From NCBI RefSeq assembly GCF_003324165.1, contig NW_025407876.1, positions 1 to 64,000 of the forward strand: a stretch of 64,000 nt of DNA, given 5' to 3'. The notes below the pieces were generated by a model. That model was not told where the DNA came from, did not search any database, and saw only the letters and a program-made list of their open reading frames with translations. The stretch is from Naegleria lovaniensis (taxonomy: Eukaryota > Heterolobosea > Eutetramitea > Acrasida > Naegleriidae). Numbering within the stretch: the stretch's first letter is position 1; each line of letters begins with the position of its first letter. A program made the position numbers and the translations under genes. Of this stretch, positions 10,405 through 19,774 are shown piece by piece.

Positions 10405-12084
10405 TTAAAATAAGCTTCCTGAAGTCAAAAAACCAGAGTTCTCAAATTCATCCCACTCTGCAAAGACAGTTGAAAACTCCTTTGGGTTGCCAGCAAGCGC
10501 TGCAAAAGAAGGGCTACTACATGGAACGGCAGCTGGATCAAACATATTTCCAAGTGCTTGGTTGCTTGTTCGAAGATGATTGCTTGGTGTTGTCGAAGAG
10601 CAAGATGACATGACCATCATATGATTCAAAATGTCTGCATCAGGATTCGTTTGAATATTGAACAATTTTTCTTCGAGTTCAATATCACGTCTCACAAAAT
10701 CGTCAACTTCCTCTTGACAAGGATCAAAGTTTTCAGCCTCAGCACCACCACCATTCACAATTAAGGGTTGAGCTATTTCAAGCTTACATTCGAATGGAAC
10801 AATGGCAGTTCCTTCACACAAAAGAATCTCTTGCTGGTCAAAGTGGTACACAGACTCATCCATCAAATCATCGTGGCCAGCATCTTCGAATGAATCTCGA
10901 TCAAAGCTATCTTCTCTCTTGACAGCACGGAGAAGTTGGTGAGGAGTCAAATGTTGTTGTGTGGGCGACAACGCTTGGAAGTTTAACATTGGGAATGGAT
11001 CTTCATTGCACAACAAGTCTCCTTCACTGGACAAGAATGCACTCCATGTACCTGTACACTCAGGTTGTTTGGTATTGTTACCATTGCTACTGGCATTGGA
11101 GGTGCTTCTCTTTTTTCGGGCCTGTGTCTTCCTGGTTGATTGAGGTTGTGAGGGAGCAACCGTAGAAGATGCCTCAGTAAGAGTCTCTTTCAGCTTTTGA
11201 GGAATGGTCACATTAGAATTGCAAGTAATGTTCGTTCGAGAGACTGGTCTACCCTTTCCCTCTTGCTCGTACTTGCGCAGCATGATCCATCGATGGCGAC
11301 ACTGAATATCGGTCCTTCCAATGAACGAATCGGCAATACTCTTCCAAGCGCTTTCTCCAAATTCACGAACCTTGTCAATGAGCATCAAATCTTCTTCTTC
11401 ACTCCATGGTTTTTTACAAATCTTGGGATTGAGCACTCGCCACCAGTGTTGATTACATTGATCACTGTTCTTGGTACCCACCATTTTAGCAATTTCATTC
11501 CACTTCTTTTCACCATACTTTTCGATGGCCTTGATGAGCATTTCATTCTCGGTTTTGGTCCATCGATTGCAACTCTTTCGTTTTCCAGAGGATTGCGCAG
11601 TGCTTCCTGATGAAGAGCTGCTGTCATCTGAGGGTGATGAAGGTTCGCTTTTTGCTCTAGTTCCTGATTTGGTCGACGATTTTCGTTTGGTTTTTGATTG
11701 CTTGGTGATGGAGCTTAGATTGAGTTTAGGGAGTGAGGATGACTCTTGGTCGTTGGAAACGTTGTGGATTGGTGCTTGAAAGGATTTGAGAGAAAAGTCG
11801 TCCCTTGAGATCGGAAGCGTTCTATTTGTTGTAATGTTAGCGGTAATGGTGGTTGTGATAGAGGATGGTGATGATGAGAGAATAGCGGTGGTGCCTTTGC
11901 TGTGTTGCAAGTGTCGTTGCAAAAACGAAGTGTGGTTGAGGGAGTTATAGAGAACAGAAGCATTGTGCATGGCAGCGTTAATGGCTGAGAGCGGTGATGT
12001 GTTGCCCGTCGATGACGATGATGATGATGAAGATGGTGAGCCTTCCAGTGTATTAAGGCTTCCAAGGGTTGTTGATTTTACCAT
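10405..12084 (-). CDS. Two-repeat Myb (R2R3-like) transcription factor
   Basis: 559 residues in one exon. Two consecutive Myb DNA-binding repeats lie at about residues 170-275. The first has the core RWTKTENEMLIKAIEKYG ending in NQHWWRVLNP. The second runs from KPWSEEEDLMLIDKVREFG to QCRHRWIML. Spaced aromatic residues and recognition-helix signatures are present in both. The N-terminal 160 residues are Ser/Thr-rich with a basic patch (KRKSSTKSGTRAKS) that may serve in nuclear import. The C-terminal half is acidic with Ser/Thr and could be an activation domain. R2R3 Myb proteins bind DNA in the nucleus and control transcription. The targets are unknown. The long stretch above the start (12085-12948) is probably its leader and promoter. 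Confidence 0.9.
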   Translation of the reverse strand: MVKSTTLGSLNTLEGSPSSSSSSSSTGNTSPLSAINAAMHNASVLYNSLNHTSFLQRHLQHSKGTTAILSSSPSSITTTITANITTNRTLPISRDDFSLKSFQAPIHNVSNDQESSSLPKLNLSSITKQSKTKRKSSTKSGTRAKSEPSSPSDDSSSSSGSTAQSSGKRKSCNRWTKTENEMLIKAIEKYGEKKWNEIAKMVGTKNSDQCNQHWWRVLNPKICKKPWSEEEDLMLIDKVREFGESAWKSIADSFIGRTDIQCRHRWIMLRKYEQEGKGRPVSRTNITCNSNVTIPQKLKETLTEASSTVAPSQPQSTRKTQARKKRSTSNASSNGNNTKQPECTGTWSAFLSSEGDLLCNEDPFPMLNFQALSPTQQHLTPHQLLRAVKREDSFDRDSFEDAGHDDLMDESVYHFDQQEILLCEGTAIVPFECKLEIAQPLIVNGGGAEAENFDPCQEEVDDFVRRDIELEEKLFNIQTNPDADILNHMMVMSSCSSTTPSNHLRTSNQALGNMFDPAAVPCSSPSFAALAGNPKEFSTVFAEWDEFENSGFLTSGSLF

Positions 12085-12948
12085 TCTTGTACAATTTGGT
12101 GTTCGTAAAATGCCGAATATAATAAGGCTAGTGGTGGATGGGGTGGCGTTTTTGAATTAGCGTGGTATATAAATATTGCTTCAAGGCAGCCTTGAATAAT
12201 AATAATTGAGAATAGAGAATGAAGGTAAGGAAGGGGAATAAGTGTGTACACTTGCGTTGGAGGGTTCCGTTGTCGAGCGAGAGTGAGTTCCGTCGTGATG
12301 AATGGCACCAGCAGTTCGAGATGTCTCGCTAGTAATGGCAGTTGTTGTTCGTTTTTTTGTGTTGTTGAGTTTCCAAGGCGGGCACAGATGGTTGCTGAGA
12401 AAGAGTTTTGGACCATCTCTCGTTAGCGGCCGTTTTCGGTTAATAAAACTGCAGTTAGTGGCGGGAAATGTTTTCAAATTTTGGCGGTAGAATTTTGATG
12501 CCAAACCCTCTTCATTCGAATGATCTGAGAACATGTTGTTGATCATGATGGCAAGATACTCCCATCTCTCCTCCCAATTACAACGTCTTTCGTAACACTT
12601 TAAAGAATGTAATACTCGGTTGCGGGAAGGGAATTGTTGTGTAAGAGAGATCGTAAGAGATAATTGAGGATGATACTGCTGGAATCATGCTTTCAAACAA
12701 TTCTGCAACACTGTCATGATTCAAATCGCCGTACGGCCAGGAAATTTGATAAAAAGATCAAGGCGTAATGACCTTAAACCTCCATGCAGGTTCTGAGTTG
12801 GAAGAGGTACACATTGTATGCAAGAGTCCAACAGGCAGACAATCCATAGATCAAAAAAAAGCTAATTGAGAAATGCCAAATCTCTTTGCAAACATGAGAA
12901 AGGAAAATATATAGAGAGAAATGTCATTCTCGCACCGAATTTCCCCTT
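12085..12948. other. Divergent intergenic region, no supported gene
   Basis: This spacer of 864 bases separates the minus-strand Myb gene from the plus-strand gene at 12949. Short frames exist on both strands (for example 12181-12546 minus), but they are rich in Thr, Asn and Pro without domain signatures, and they overlap each other. I read it as a shared upstream region holding the Myb leader and two promoters. I saw no tRNA-like or strongly repeated structure. Confidence 0.5.
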
Positions 12949-13407
12949 ATGATCTTGACTCATCCGCATGCGAAACCAATTAAAAAATCCATCATTAAAA
13001 CCCCAATGCCAGTAGAAGAACATTCTTGGTGTAGTGAGCAAGTGATTGCAGCACTTTCGAGAGAGCCAGTAGGTACTGAACTCGCTCAACAAGTGGCTCA
13101 AGCCCTCAAGAGTGGTCGTTACATCATGAACGGACACAGGGATTATTGTGGGGTTGGTCTTGTGTACACAACACCACAAAAAGTCTTTGAATTTTGCTAC
13201 GTGAATGATGGATTTAACACAGATTCCATCATTTCCTTCTCTGATGAGAATGAGTTTATCAAATTCTTGTCCGAGCAAAGTGATTATTCCATGAGCGGAG
13301 CAGATGAATCGAGTGCTGTATTTTACGAAAAGAATACCTTTGGAAGGAATAATCAACGCATTACTGTGGCTAGACTGGAACATTTGGTGGCTACCAGTCG
13401 TTTATAA
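12949..13407 (+). CDS. Small hypothetical protein
   Basis: 152 residues in one exon. I do not recognise the family. It is soluble, with mixed alpha/beta character: a helix-like segment EQVIAALSREPVGTELAQQV, then strands around GRYIMNGHRDYCGVGLVY and KVFEFCYVNDGF, and a helix EFIKFLSEQ. No signal peptide, membrane segment or catalytic motif is visible. Amino-acid composition is balanced and there is no low complexity, which supports it being a genuine gene. A small alpha/beta regulatory or ligand-binding fold is possible. A second Met in MPVEEHSW (residue 20) is an alternative start. Confidence 0.6.
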   Translation: MILTHPHAKPIKKSIIKTPMPVEEHSWCSEQVIAALSREPVGTELAQQVAQALKSGRYIMNGHRDYCGVGLVYTTPQKVFEFCYVNDGFNTDSIISFSDENEFIKFLSEQSDYSMSGADESSAVFYEKNTFGRNNQRITVARLEHLVATSRL

Positions 13408-13586
13408 AGGTAGATTCATACATTTCCAAATAACTGCACACAGTAATTCAGTAATTATGAAAAATTAGGCAATGATGATGATATCATTGTGCGCTCCGAT
13501 CAAAAAACGAAATCTGGTGATCCAGACGCGATGATTGATGAAAATTGTTGATGAAAAATTTTTATTTACCAAATTAAAAAAATTTC

Positions 13587-16226
13587 ATGTTCAAATTATC
13601 ATTGCCCCTTTCCAAAGTGAACAACAGCAACAGCGAGGAAGGAGTGGCGGTTGATCGTGGTACTTCTTCTTCTGATACAACAACAACCACAAATCATGAA
13701 AATTCCAACTCCACGTCCGTTCCAAGCAGCACAACAAGTAATGGCATTACTATTCCGCCCGTATCATTATCCAATTTGAAAACCGTCATCTCTTCCTCGT
13801 CAGACAACAACAATGACACGTCCTATGATGATGATGATGAGGAAGATATCAAGGACTATGAAATCTTCTCAAATGGAAAATCAGCAAGAGGTACAACAAC
13901 AAACAGTAGCAGTGCCTCCTTCTTTTCTTCCATTTCATTTGATACTGACCCAATTCCAATTGAAGCTATGAGCAAGTTGATTGGATCATCCCCATCAACA
14001 GGCCAAGACGCAACTCTCTACACGAGCAATATCAAATTATTCGAATGTTTTGATGCTACCTCATCATCCCACAAGAACTCTTCGGACAAGGTCTGGAAAC
14101 GAGAGTTTAAAACAAGACCTCTCCATAGTCTGGTCTCGAGCACAATATCATCATCCTCTCGCTCCTCACAATTCAATACAACTTCGTGCTATATTGTTCT
14201 CCACCTCTATCATCATTCTCACTTGAACTCGACAACATCACCACAACAATCCAACAAACATGCCTTCCCATTCGCCACTATTGACGAATCATCGACTCGA
14301 GATGAAACTAACTTTAGACTACTCGAACAACTCTTCACAATTGGCTCTCTAGATGGATCTAATGGCATGACAGATTGTGCCTTCACACCGCGTGGTTTAG
14401 AGTATCCATTTGCTAGTACCCGATTAGACTCCTCACAACACAACAAGTACCTCTTCGATCTCTATGTATGGTACGGAAAGGAGTCAAGTGAATTTGTCAA
14501 GAGCAGAACCATTGAGAGAGCACTCCACTTGGAATCATTGTTGCAACAACCTCATGCTGTAGAGCAGTTATTCCACTCTGGAAAACCACAATCATTTGAC
14601 GATTTGGTACTCAAAACAGACGTTCGAAACAGTGTCGCAACCTCTCAGTCACCAGAAACCTCAACTACTGCTTCATCATCTGCCACATTGTCAAGTCTTT
14701 CATCGAGTGCTTTGCGTCATCATCTTTTAGCTCGGATTAAAGCCATGATGAGAGGCACAACACAAAAATCATCGAGACATCTTTTTGAAGAGTTGTCACT
14801 TCTTTCTCCTGACGAAACATTTAATAGCTCAGACGTTGATAAGCTGGGAAATCTTCTCCAACTCAGAAAGAGACCAATGGCTGGAGTAAGTAAGGATGAA
14901 GAACATGATTCACTTGAATCACCACGAAAGAAGGAGCGCACTCAATTGAGTCCTCTCAACACGCGAGATGTAGAACATGTGGAAGAACCAAAAGTACTCA
15001 GTGGAAGAGAGCTCGCCAAAGCTTGTCATTATGTTTGTTCCAAAATTACAGATTTTCTTTTCCTAGGAAGTGCCGCCGTTGCACAGGATAAGAAAAAGCT
15101 CAATGACCATGGAATTACGCACATCATCAATTCTGCTGCTAGTGTTTATTGTGATAACTACTTCCCTAATGATTTTACATACTACTCACTAAGTTTATAT
15201 GACGATCCAAACGAATCTATTATTGGTTCATTTTATGGAGTTATTGAATTCATCGAAAATGCAATCAAAAATGGTGGAAAAGTTTTTATCCATTGTCAAA
15301 TGGGAGTCTCACGATCTTGCTGCTTGACCATTTCATACATGATGTGGAAATATAAAATGTCGTTTGCAAGAGCTTTGGACGATGTAAAACAAAAGAGAGC
15401 TTGCTGCTCTCCTAATGCTGGCTTTTTGGTTCAACTTACACAATGGGAAACAATATTAGGATTAAACGAGAAGGCTAGAAAGGAACCAAAATCCTACCTC
15501 TACCGTATTAGTCCTCTGAACAACTTTTATGCAATCCACAAGGAGTTGGTACCAAAATTGTGTCACAATACGAAAAGTTTGGATTCAAGAACTTGCTTTT
15601 TACTTCAAACCAAGTATGACCATTGCTTCTTGTGGATTGGTTCCAAGAGTGCTGATGAGTTACGACAGGCTGCCGAGAAATTTATTGGAGTTTTAAAGTC
15701 ATACTCTCCAATTGTCATTAAGGAATGGATTCAAATTCAAGAGGGACAAGAAACCGAAGAATTCAACCAAGCTATGGATACCTTGGAAATTGATCCAAGA
15801 AGAATGAACAATGCTTCTGAATATCCAGATTTAAAGTATTTGCAAATGACTCACGAGGAAGCAATGGATCTATTGCGTCAATTAAGAAATGTTGACAAAA
15901 CTGTCGATTTGGAAGCAGAAAAGGAATTGAAAGAGTACAAGAATGGTACCCTTTTCAGCTTTGATGATGGAAAATTCTCTGAATTTGACTACTTTGACAG
16001 TGAGGATATTTCTGACGATATGTGTTACGTCATGCTTCCCGAGAATGAACCAAAAATTCTTGTCATGATTGGCTACGACGTTGACCTTGGAGATGACAGT
16101 GTCGATGATAGGGGAGAAGAAATTGGTGAATTGTTCATTGAATGGAAAAAACTTCCAGAGAGCACGTCGATTCAAGTTTGTGAAGAAGACGACCCTGAAT
16201 TCTTCAGATACTTTAAGAATGGATAA
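13587..16226 (+). CDS. Dual-specificity phosphatase with gelsolin-like domain (MKP1-like)
   Basis: 879 residues in one exon. The first 470 residues are Ser/Thr-rich and mostly disordered. Residues about 480-630 are a dual-specificity phosphatase domain with the signature HCQMGVSRS, the catalytic Cys near 570, and a general-acid Asp in LYDDPNES. A gelsolin-like segment follows at about 635-735 (YRISPLNNFYAIHKELVPK, then CFLLQTKYDHCFLWIGS). DSP followed by a gelsolin domain is the arrangement of plant MAP-kinase phosphatase MKP1, so I infer inactivation of MAP kinases, possibly tied to actin. The acidic C-terminal 140 residues match nothing I know. Poly-Asp and poly-Ser runs near the N-terminus are low-complexity. 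The phosphatase call is strong; substrate and actin link are inferred. Confidence 0.88.
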   Translation: MFKLSLPLSKVNNSNSEEGVAVDRGTSSSDTTTTTNHENSNSTSVPSSTTSNGITIPPVSLSNLKTVISSSSDNNNDTSYDDDDEEDIKDYEIFSNGKSARGTTTNSSSASFFSSISFDTDPIPIEAMSKLIGSSPSTGQDATLYTSNIKLFECFDATSSSHKNSSDKVWKREFKTRPLHSLVSSTISSSSRSSQFNTTSCYIVLHLYHHSHLNSTTSPQQSNKHAFPFATIDESSTRDETNFRLLEQLFTIGSLDGSNGMTDCAFTPRGLEYPFASTRLDSSQHNKYLFDLYVWYGKESSEFVKSRTIERALHLESLLQQPHAVEQLFHSGKPQSFDDLVLKTDVRNSVATSQSPETSTTASSSATLSSLSSSALRHHLLARIKAMMRGTTQKSSRHLFEELSLLSPDETFNSSDVDKLGNLLQLRKRPMAGVSKDEEHDSLESPRKKERTQLSPLNTRDVEHVEEPKVLSGRELAKACHYVCSKITDFLFLGSAAVAQDKKKLNDHGITHIINSAASVYCDNYFPNDFTYYSLSLYDDPNESIIGSFYGVIEFIENAIKNGGKVFIHCQMGVSRSCCLTISYMMWKYKMSFARALDDVKQKRACCSPNAGFLVQLTQWETILGLNEKARKEPKSYLYRISPLNNFYAIHKELVPKLCHNTKSLDSRTCFLLQTKYDHCFLWIGSKSADELRQAAEKFIGVLKSYSPIVIKEWIQIQEGQETEEFNQAMDTLEIDPRRMNNASEYPDLKYLQMTHEEAMDLLRQLRNVDKTVDLEAEKELKEYKNGTLFSFDDGKFSEFDYFDSEDISDDMCYVMLPENEPKILVMIGYDVDLGDDSVDDRGEEIGELFIEWKKLPESTSIQVCEEDDPEFFRYFKNG

Positions 16227-16388
16227 CGACCCTTCTTAGATTATGTAATTTTGTAAATTAATGTTAAATTAAATGACAACGTTGTTTTGATTGCATGGTT
16301 TTGATTGCATGGTTTTGATCAGTCAGTTAAACGTCTATCAAGGAAAAAATAGATCCCGCCAACGAACTTACAGAAGTCAAACAAAAAA

Positions 16389-17120
16389 ATGCATCAAAGC
16401 ATCTCCTCCTCATCATCGACTCGTGGATCCTCACGAAATCCGAGAAACATGATTCAAATACAAACTCAAGATATTCATGACATGTTTTATGAGCTGAGAA
16501 GAACGGAACAACAAGCGGACGAAAAGTTTTTCGTGAGAATGCCAAAACTCATTCAAGCCATGCAAGAATTGGCTCAAGAACAATATCGAGTTCTGAGCGG
16601 CTACAATTATAACGCTCATGTTCATGATAATCCTTCCATTCGAAATGAAATTCAAACATTAAGGAAGCAAGAGAATCGGGATTTGCAGCGAAAATTAGAA
16701 ATTAAACAACTTTCAAAGCAAATCAAAAAAGATCGTAAGAGAATGATTAAAGAAGAGAAGGAGAGAGAACAATGTCTTGACAAAGAGGATAAACATTTTG
16801 ACAAGTCAACCTCCACCACTGTCAAATACCGAAACGGAAAGAAAATGGAAAATTTGGGAGAACATTGCGAAGAAAATGGATTTAGAGGAGATGTAGAAGG
16901 AGTGTATCATGAGGTTGAATTTGTGAAACGAGGAATGGCTCCTCCTGTATTGAATGAATGGCCCACCAAAAGGGAACTATCAGCTGGTGATCCTCAACAA
17001 CAAGTTGACAAAAACGAATTTACTCCATCGTCTAATTTATTCGAACAACACCGTAGGGAGAGAAAAATTAGAAAGACGCCTAACATTTATCAAGCAAAAA
17101 GTCTTTCCAAAAAGAGGTGA
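16389..17120 (+). CDS. Coiled-coil hypothetical protein
   Basis: 243 residues. The central third (about residues 75-145) is highly charged with Lys, Arg, Glu and Gln (for example LQRKLEIKQLSKQIKKDRKR) and should form a coiled coil. The N-terminus is Ser-rich and the C-terminus is basic. I see no catalytic motif, signal peptide or membrane segment. The frame starts at the first ATG after a stop and ends 32 bases before the start codon of the next gene on the same strand, showing how tightly genes are packed. The MTQIQTQDIHDMF-like segment after the Ser-rich start and the QAMQELAQEQYRVLSGYN helix could mediate protein contacts. The function is unknown. Confidence 0.6.
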   Translation: MHQSISSSSSTRGSSRNPRNMIQIQTQDIHDMFYELRRTEQQADEKFFVRMPKLIQAMQELAQEQYRVLSGYNYNAHVHDNPSIRNEIQTLRKQENRDLQRKLEIKQLSKQIKKDRKRMIKEEKEREQCLDKEDKHFDKSTSTTVKYRNGKKMENLGEHCEENGFRGDVEGVYHEVEFVKRGMAPPVLNEWPTKRELSAGDPQQQVDKNEFTPSSNLFEQHRRERKIRKTPNIYQAKSLSKKR

Positions 17121-17152
17121 GAGAGGTTTGAAATTAATTGAGACTGTTCAGT

Positions 17153-18481
17153 ATGAAAAAAATGTCCATTTGGATTGCTGGATTGATTGTATTGGTTTTA
17201 GTAGCGTTGACTCAATATGTGAGAAAAATCCTACAAAGAAACAAGATTAACGCTCTCAAGAGTGATTTACGAAAAAAGTCTCGATTGAATATTGTCATTA
17301 CAGGTAGGATCGAACATATGTTGCGTCGGATCAATCCAAAATTTTGATCTTTGATTATTGATTTATCACTAATTTTATTAAAAATTAATAACGATACATT
17401 AATTCCATGAATCGATGGATTGAACATTATGATGATGACAATGGTTCACTCGGATTTTTGCTTTCATTATTTTTTTAAATATGGAATTCATGAATTTATT
17501 TTTCAATTAGGAGGATCAAAGGGACTCGGATTTGCACTCGTCAAGGAATTTCTTCGCCTCAATGAAAACAACCATATTGTGTTTTGTGCCACTTCACCTC
17601 AATCCATCGAGAGTGCTTTCCATCATCTAGAAACTGAAACTGGCCTCAATCAACAAATTCTTCAAAAACGAGTGTTTGGCATTTCATGTGACATTTCCAA
17701 TTACGATCAAGTGAATACAGTTCTCATTCCTTTCATTCAGGAAAAATTGAATCATCACGTTGATGTGTGGATTAATAATGCAGCGAGTGGAGATTGTCGA
17801 AAAAAATTGGAAGAAATGACACGTAAAGAAATTGAAAAAATTGTCAATGTGAATACTTTGGGAACCATTTATTGTGTTCAAGCAGCGATTAAATTCATCA
17901 AGAATCAATCTGGAGAGGGTGGTCATGTCTTTGTGATGGAAGGATTGGGGAGTGATTATAGAGCTTCCCCTGAAATGTCTATTTATGGAATGACCAAAGC
18001 AAGTTATAGACAATTTGTAGATACTTTGTGTGAAGAAACCAAAGATACCAAAGTGGGAATTCATAGATTACAACCAGGTAGGTTTCGACATGCTTATTAC
18101 TTATTTTGTAATTTTAATATTTCAATATTTAATTCGAAATATTTGATTTTGACATTTTTCAAATTATAATCCACCCACCCTGCATTTTTCAAATTATTTT
18201 TATACTCCACACAAGGAATGGTCATTACAAGAATGCTTGTCACAGACAAGAACAAATTGAACGATCGTGTGAAACGAATTTTCAACATTCTAGCCGAGGA
18301 CAGAGACGTTGTTGCTCGTTATTTATGTTCTGAAGTTTCCAAAACACGTGGAACCAATACGTATTCTCCCTTTCTCACCAAATGGGTCGTGTTGTATCGT
18401 TTCTTGACATTTTTCGCACGAAAGAATCGATTTTTCGATAAAGATGGAAAATTGAAAGAACAGTATGCCAACCAATGGTGA
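17153..18481 (+). CDS. Short-chain dehydrogenase resembling chlorophyll b reductase (NYC1/NOL)
   Basis: Three exons (17153-17303, 17511-18077, 18216-18481) join in phase to 327 residues. An N-terminal hydrophobic helix (IWIAGLIVLVLVALTQYV) is a membrane anchor or signal. The Rossmann core has the cofactor loop TGGSKGLG, formed across the first intron, DVWINNAA, and the catalytic pair in YGMTK. The second half (GGHVFVMEGLGSDYRASP, then HRLQPGMVITRMLV, and ARKNRFFDKDGKLKEQYANQW at the end) resembles the NYC1/NOL chlorophyll b reductase branch of SDRs far more than generic ones, including the conserved C-terminal extension. Known members reduce chlorophyll b in plants with NADPH. A heterotrophic amoeba has no chlorophyll, so the substrate must differ or the enzyme may act on ingested pigment. 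That last idea is inference. Confidence 0.8.
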
Positions 18482-18729
18482 CAAGGACGTTTGTAAAATT
18501 CTGTGGTTTCAATTAAAATCTTCTAATAGAATCTAAAAATCTAAAATTTGGTCATCATGGACACAGTGACAAGTACTAAGCTTGAAATTCAATGTAAAAA
18601 CATAACACTCTTCACAGATGAAAATCTGCTTAGAATTAGAATCTAAATTCGAAAGTAATTTCACTCTCCATTTCATCTCAAAAAGCTCACAATTGATTTC
18701 ATGAATAGAAAAGCAGTGTTTCAAAAAAT

Positions 18730-19569
18730 ATGAAAGCTTGGATCCTCTCGGCTTTTGCGTGTTTCATCATGATCGTGATGATGGTCGGCAGCGGATGGTA
18801 TGATGTATCATGTGCTGCTGCTATTGATCATACCAATAGAATTCTTCCATCCACTACGACTCCATATTATTTGGCACATTTACATCCACTTGATCAAATT
18901 TCATCCAGTTGGTCTTTTTATTGTAATGTTCCTGGATCGAAAGTTCAAGACCACTCGGTACGAAATGCTGGTTCCGATATTCGACTTGTTCCAATGAATA
19001 ATGTTTATAATTTTCAAGTGGGTATTCAAGGCGCAGAAGTTGGAAAAATTCTTGATTTGGGTACTGTGGATGATTTGGTAAAATCGTATGGTTGTGATTT
19101 GTATTCGAGTTTTACTGGAATTCAATTTGTGGATGGAGTGTTGGTCATTCCAAACAAGTCGTCCACTAAACAAAATACTCCCATTGATCTTTCCAAAATG
19201 ACAAGTGATATGGCTGAAGTGAAATTAGGACATGTGTATTTGGTTAAGATTAGTAGAGGCAATGAAGATACTGCACTTTTCGCGAAATTCATGACCACCT
19301 CGGTTGTAACTGATAACAATAACCAAATTCAAACAGTAACCATGAGACATCAAACCATGTATGTCTATGTTGATCCATCTTCTGGCAGAGGTAATTGCAA
19401 AGCCATGGAAGACTCTTCAGTTTCTACTGAAGCTGAAACTGCCATCAGCTTGTCAGTGATTGCGTTATTAGTTTCCATTATTGTTGGAGTTGGAAATGTG
19501 GTCTTTTTAATCTACTATTGTGCATTTGCCACTAAAAAGAGAGGTGGAGTTTTTACCAATCTTCAATAA
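18730..19569 (+). CDS. Putative secreted/type I membrane protein
   Basis: 279 residues. It starts with a classic signal peptide (hydrophobic ILSAFACFIMIVMMVGSGW, then a small-residue cleavage region near ASC/AAA). A lumenal or extracellular domain of about 215 residues follows, with four or so Cys (YCNVP, GCDLYSS, GRGNCKAM) that could form disulfides. One C-terminal membrane helix (AISLSVIALLVSIIVGVGNV) and a short basic tail (FATKKRGGVF) complete the type I topology. I do not recognise the ectodomain; the beta-like repeats could be a lectin or receptor fold. The gene is complete in one exon. Function is unknown; a cell-surface or vacuolar receptor would fit. Confidence 0.65.
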   Translation: MKAWILSAFACFIMIVMMVGSGWYDVSCAAAIDHTNRILPSTTTPYYLAHLHPLDQISSSWSFYCNVPGSKVQDHSVRNAGSDIRLVPMNNVYNFQVGIQGAEVGKILDLGTVDDLVKSYGCDLYSSFTGIQFVDGVLVIPNKSSTKQNTPIDLSKMTSDMAEVKLGHVYLVKISRGNEDTALFAKFMTTSVVTDNNNQIQTVTMRHQTMYVYVDPSSGRGNCKAMEDSSVSTEAETAISLSVIALLVSIIVGVGNVVFLIYYCAFATKKRGGVFTNLQ

Positions 19570-19774
19570 ATTTGTCTTGTTAATGTTCTTCACAAGCCTG
19601 TGGATCCTCATTGTTTGCTTGGACTTGTTTCTGCACAATCTTGGTTTGTTTCCCTTGTTCGCATAGAGGGTTTGTTCAGGTGGATTGAGAAATAAGGTCC
19701 AAATGATAAAACTTCATCAAGATTGCTATGATAAAAATGTTTATGAGCTCATCAAGTTGTCAATCCTTGATGTA

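Noticed and set aside
12181-12546. Minus-strand ORF above the Myb gene
   Set aside because: Thr/Asn/Pro-rich, overlapped by a second frame and without any motif; probably leader or promoter.
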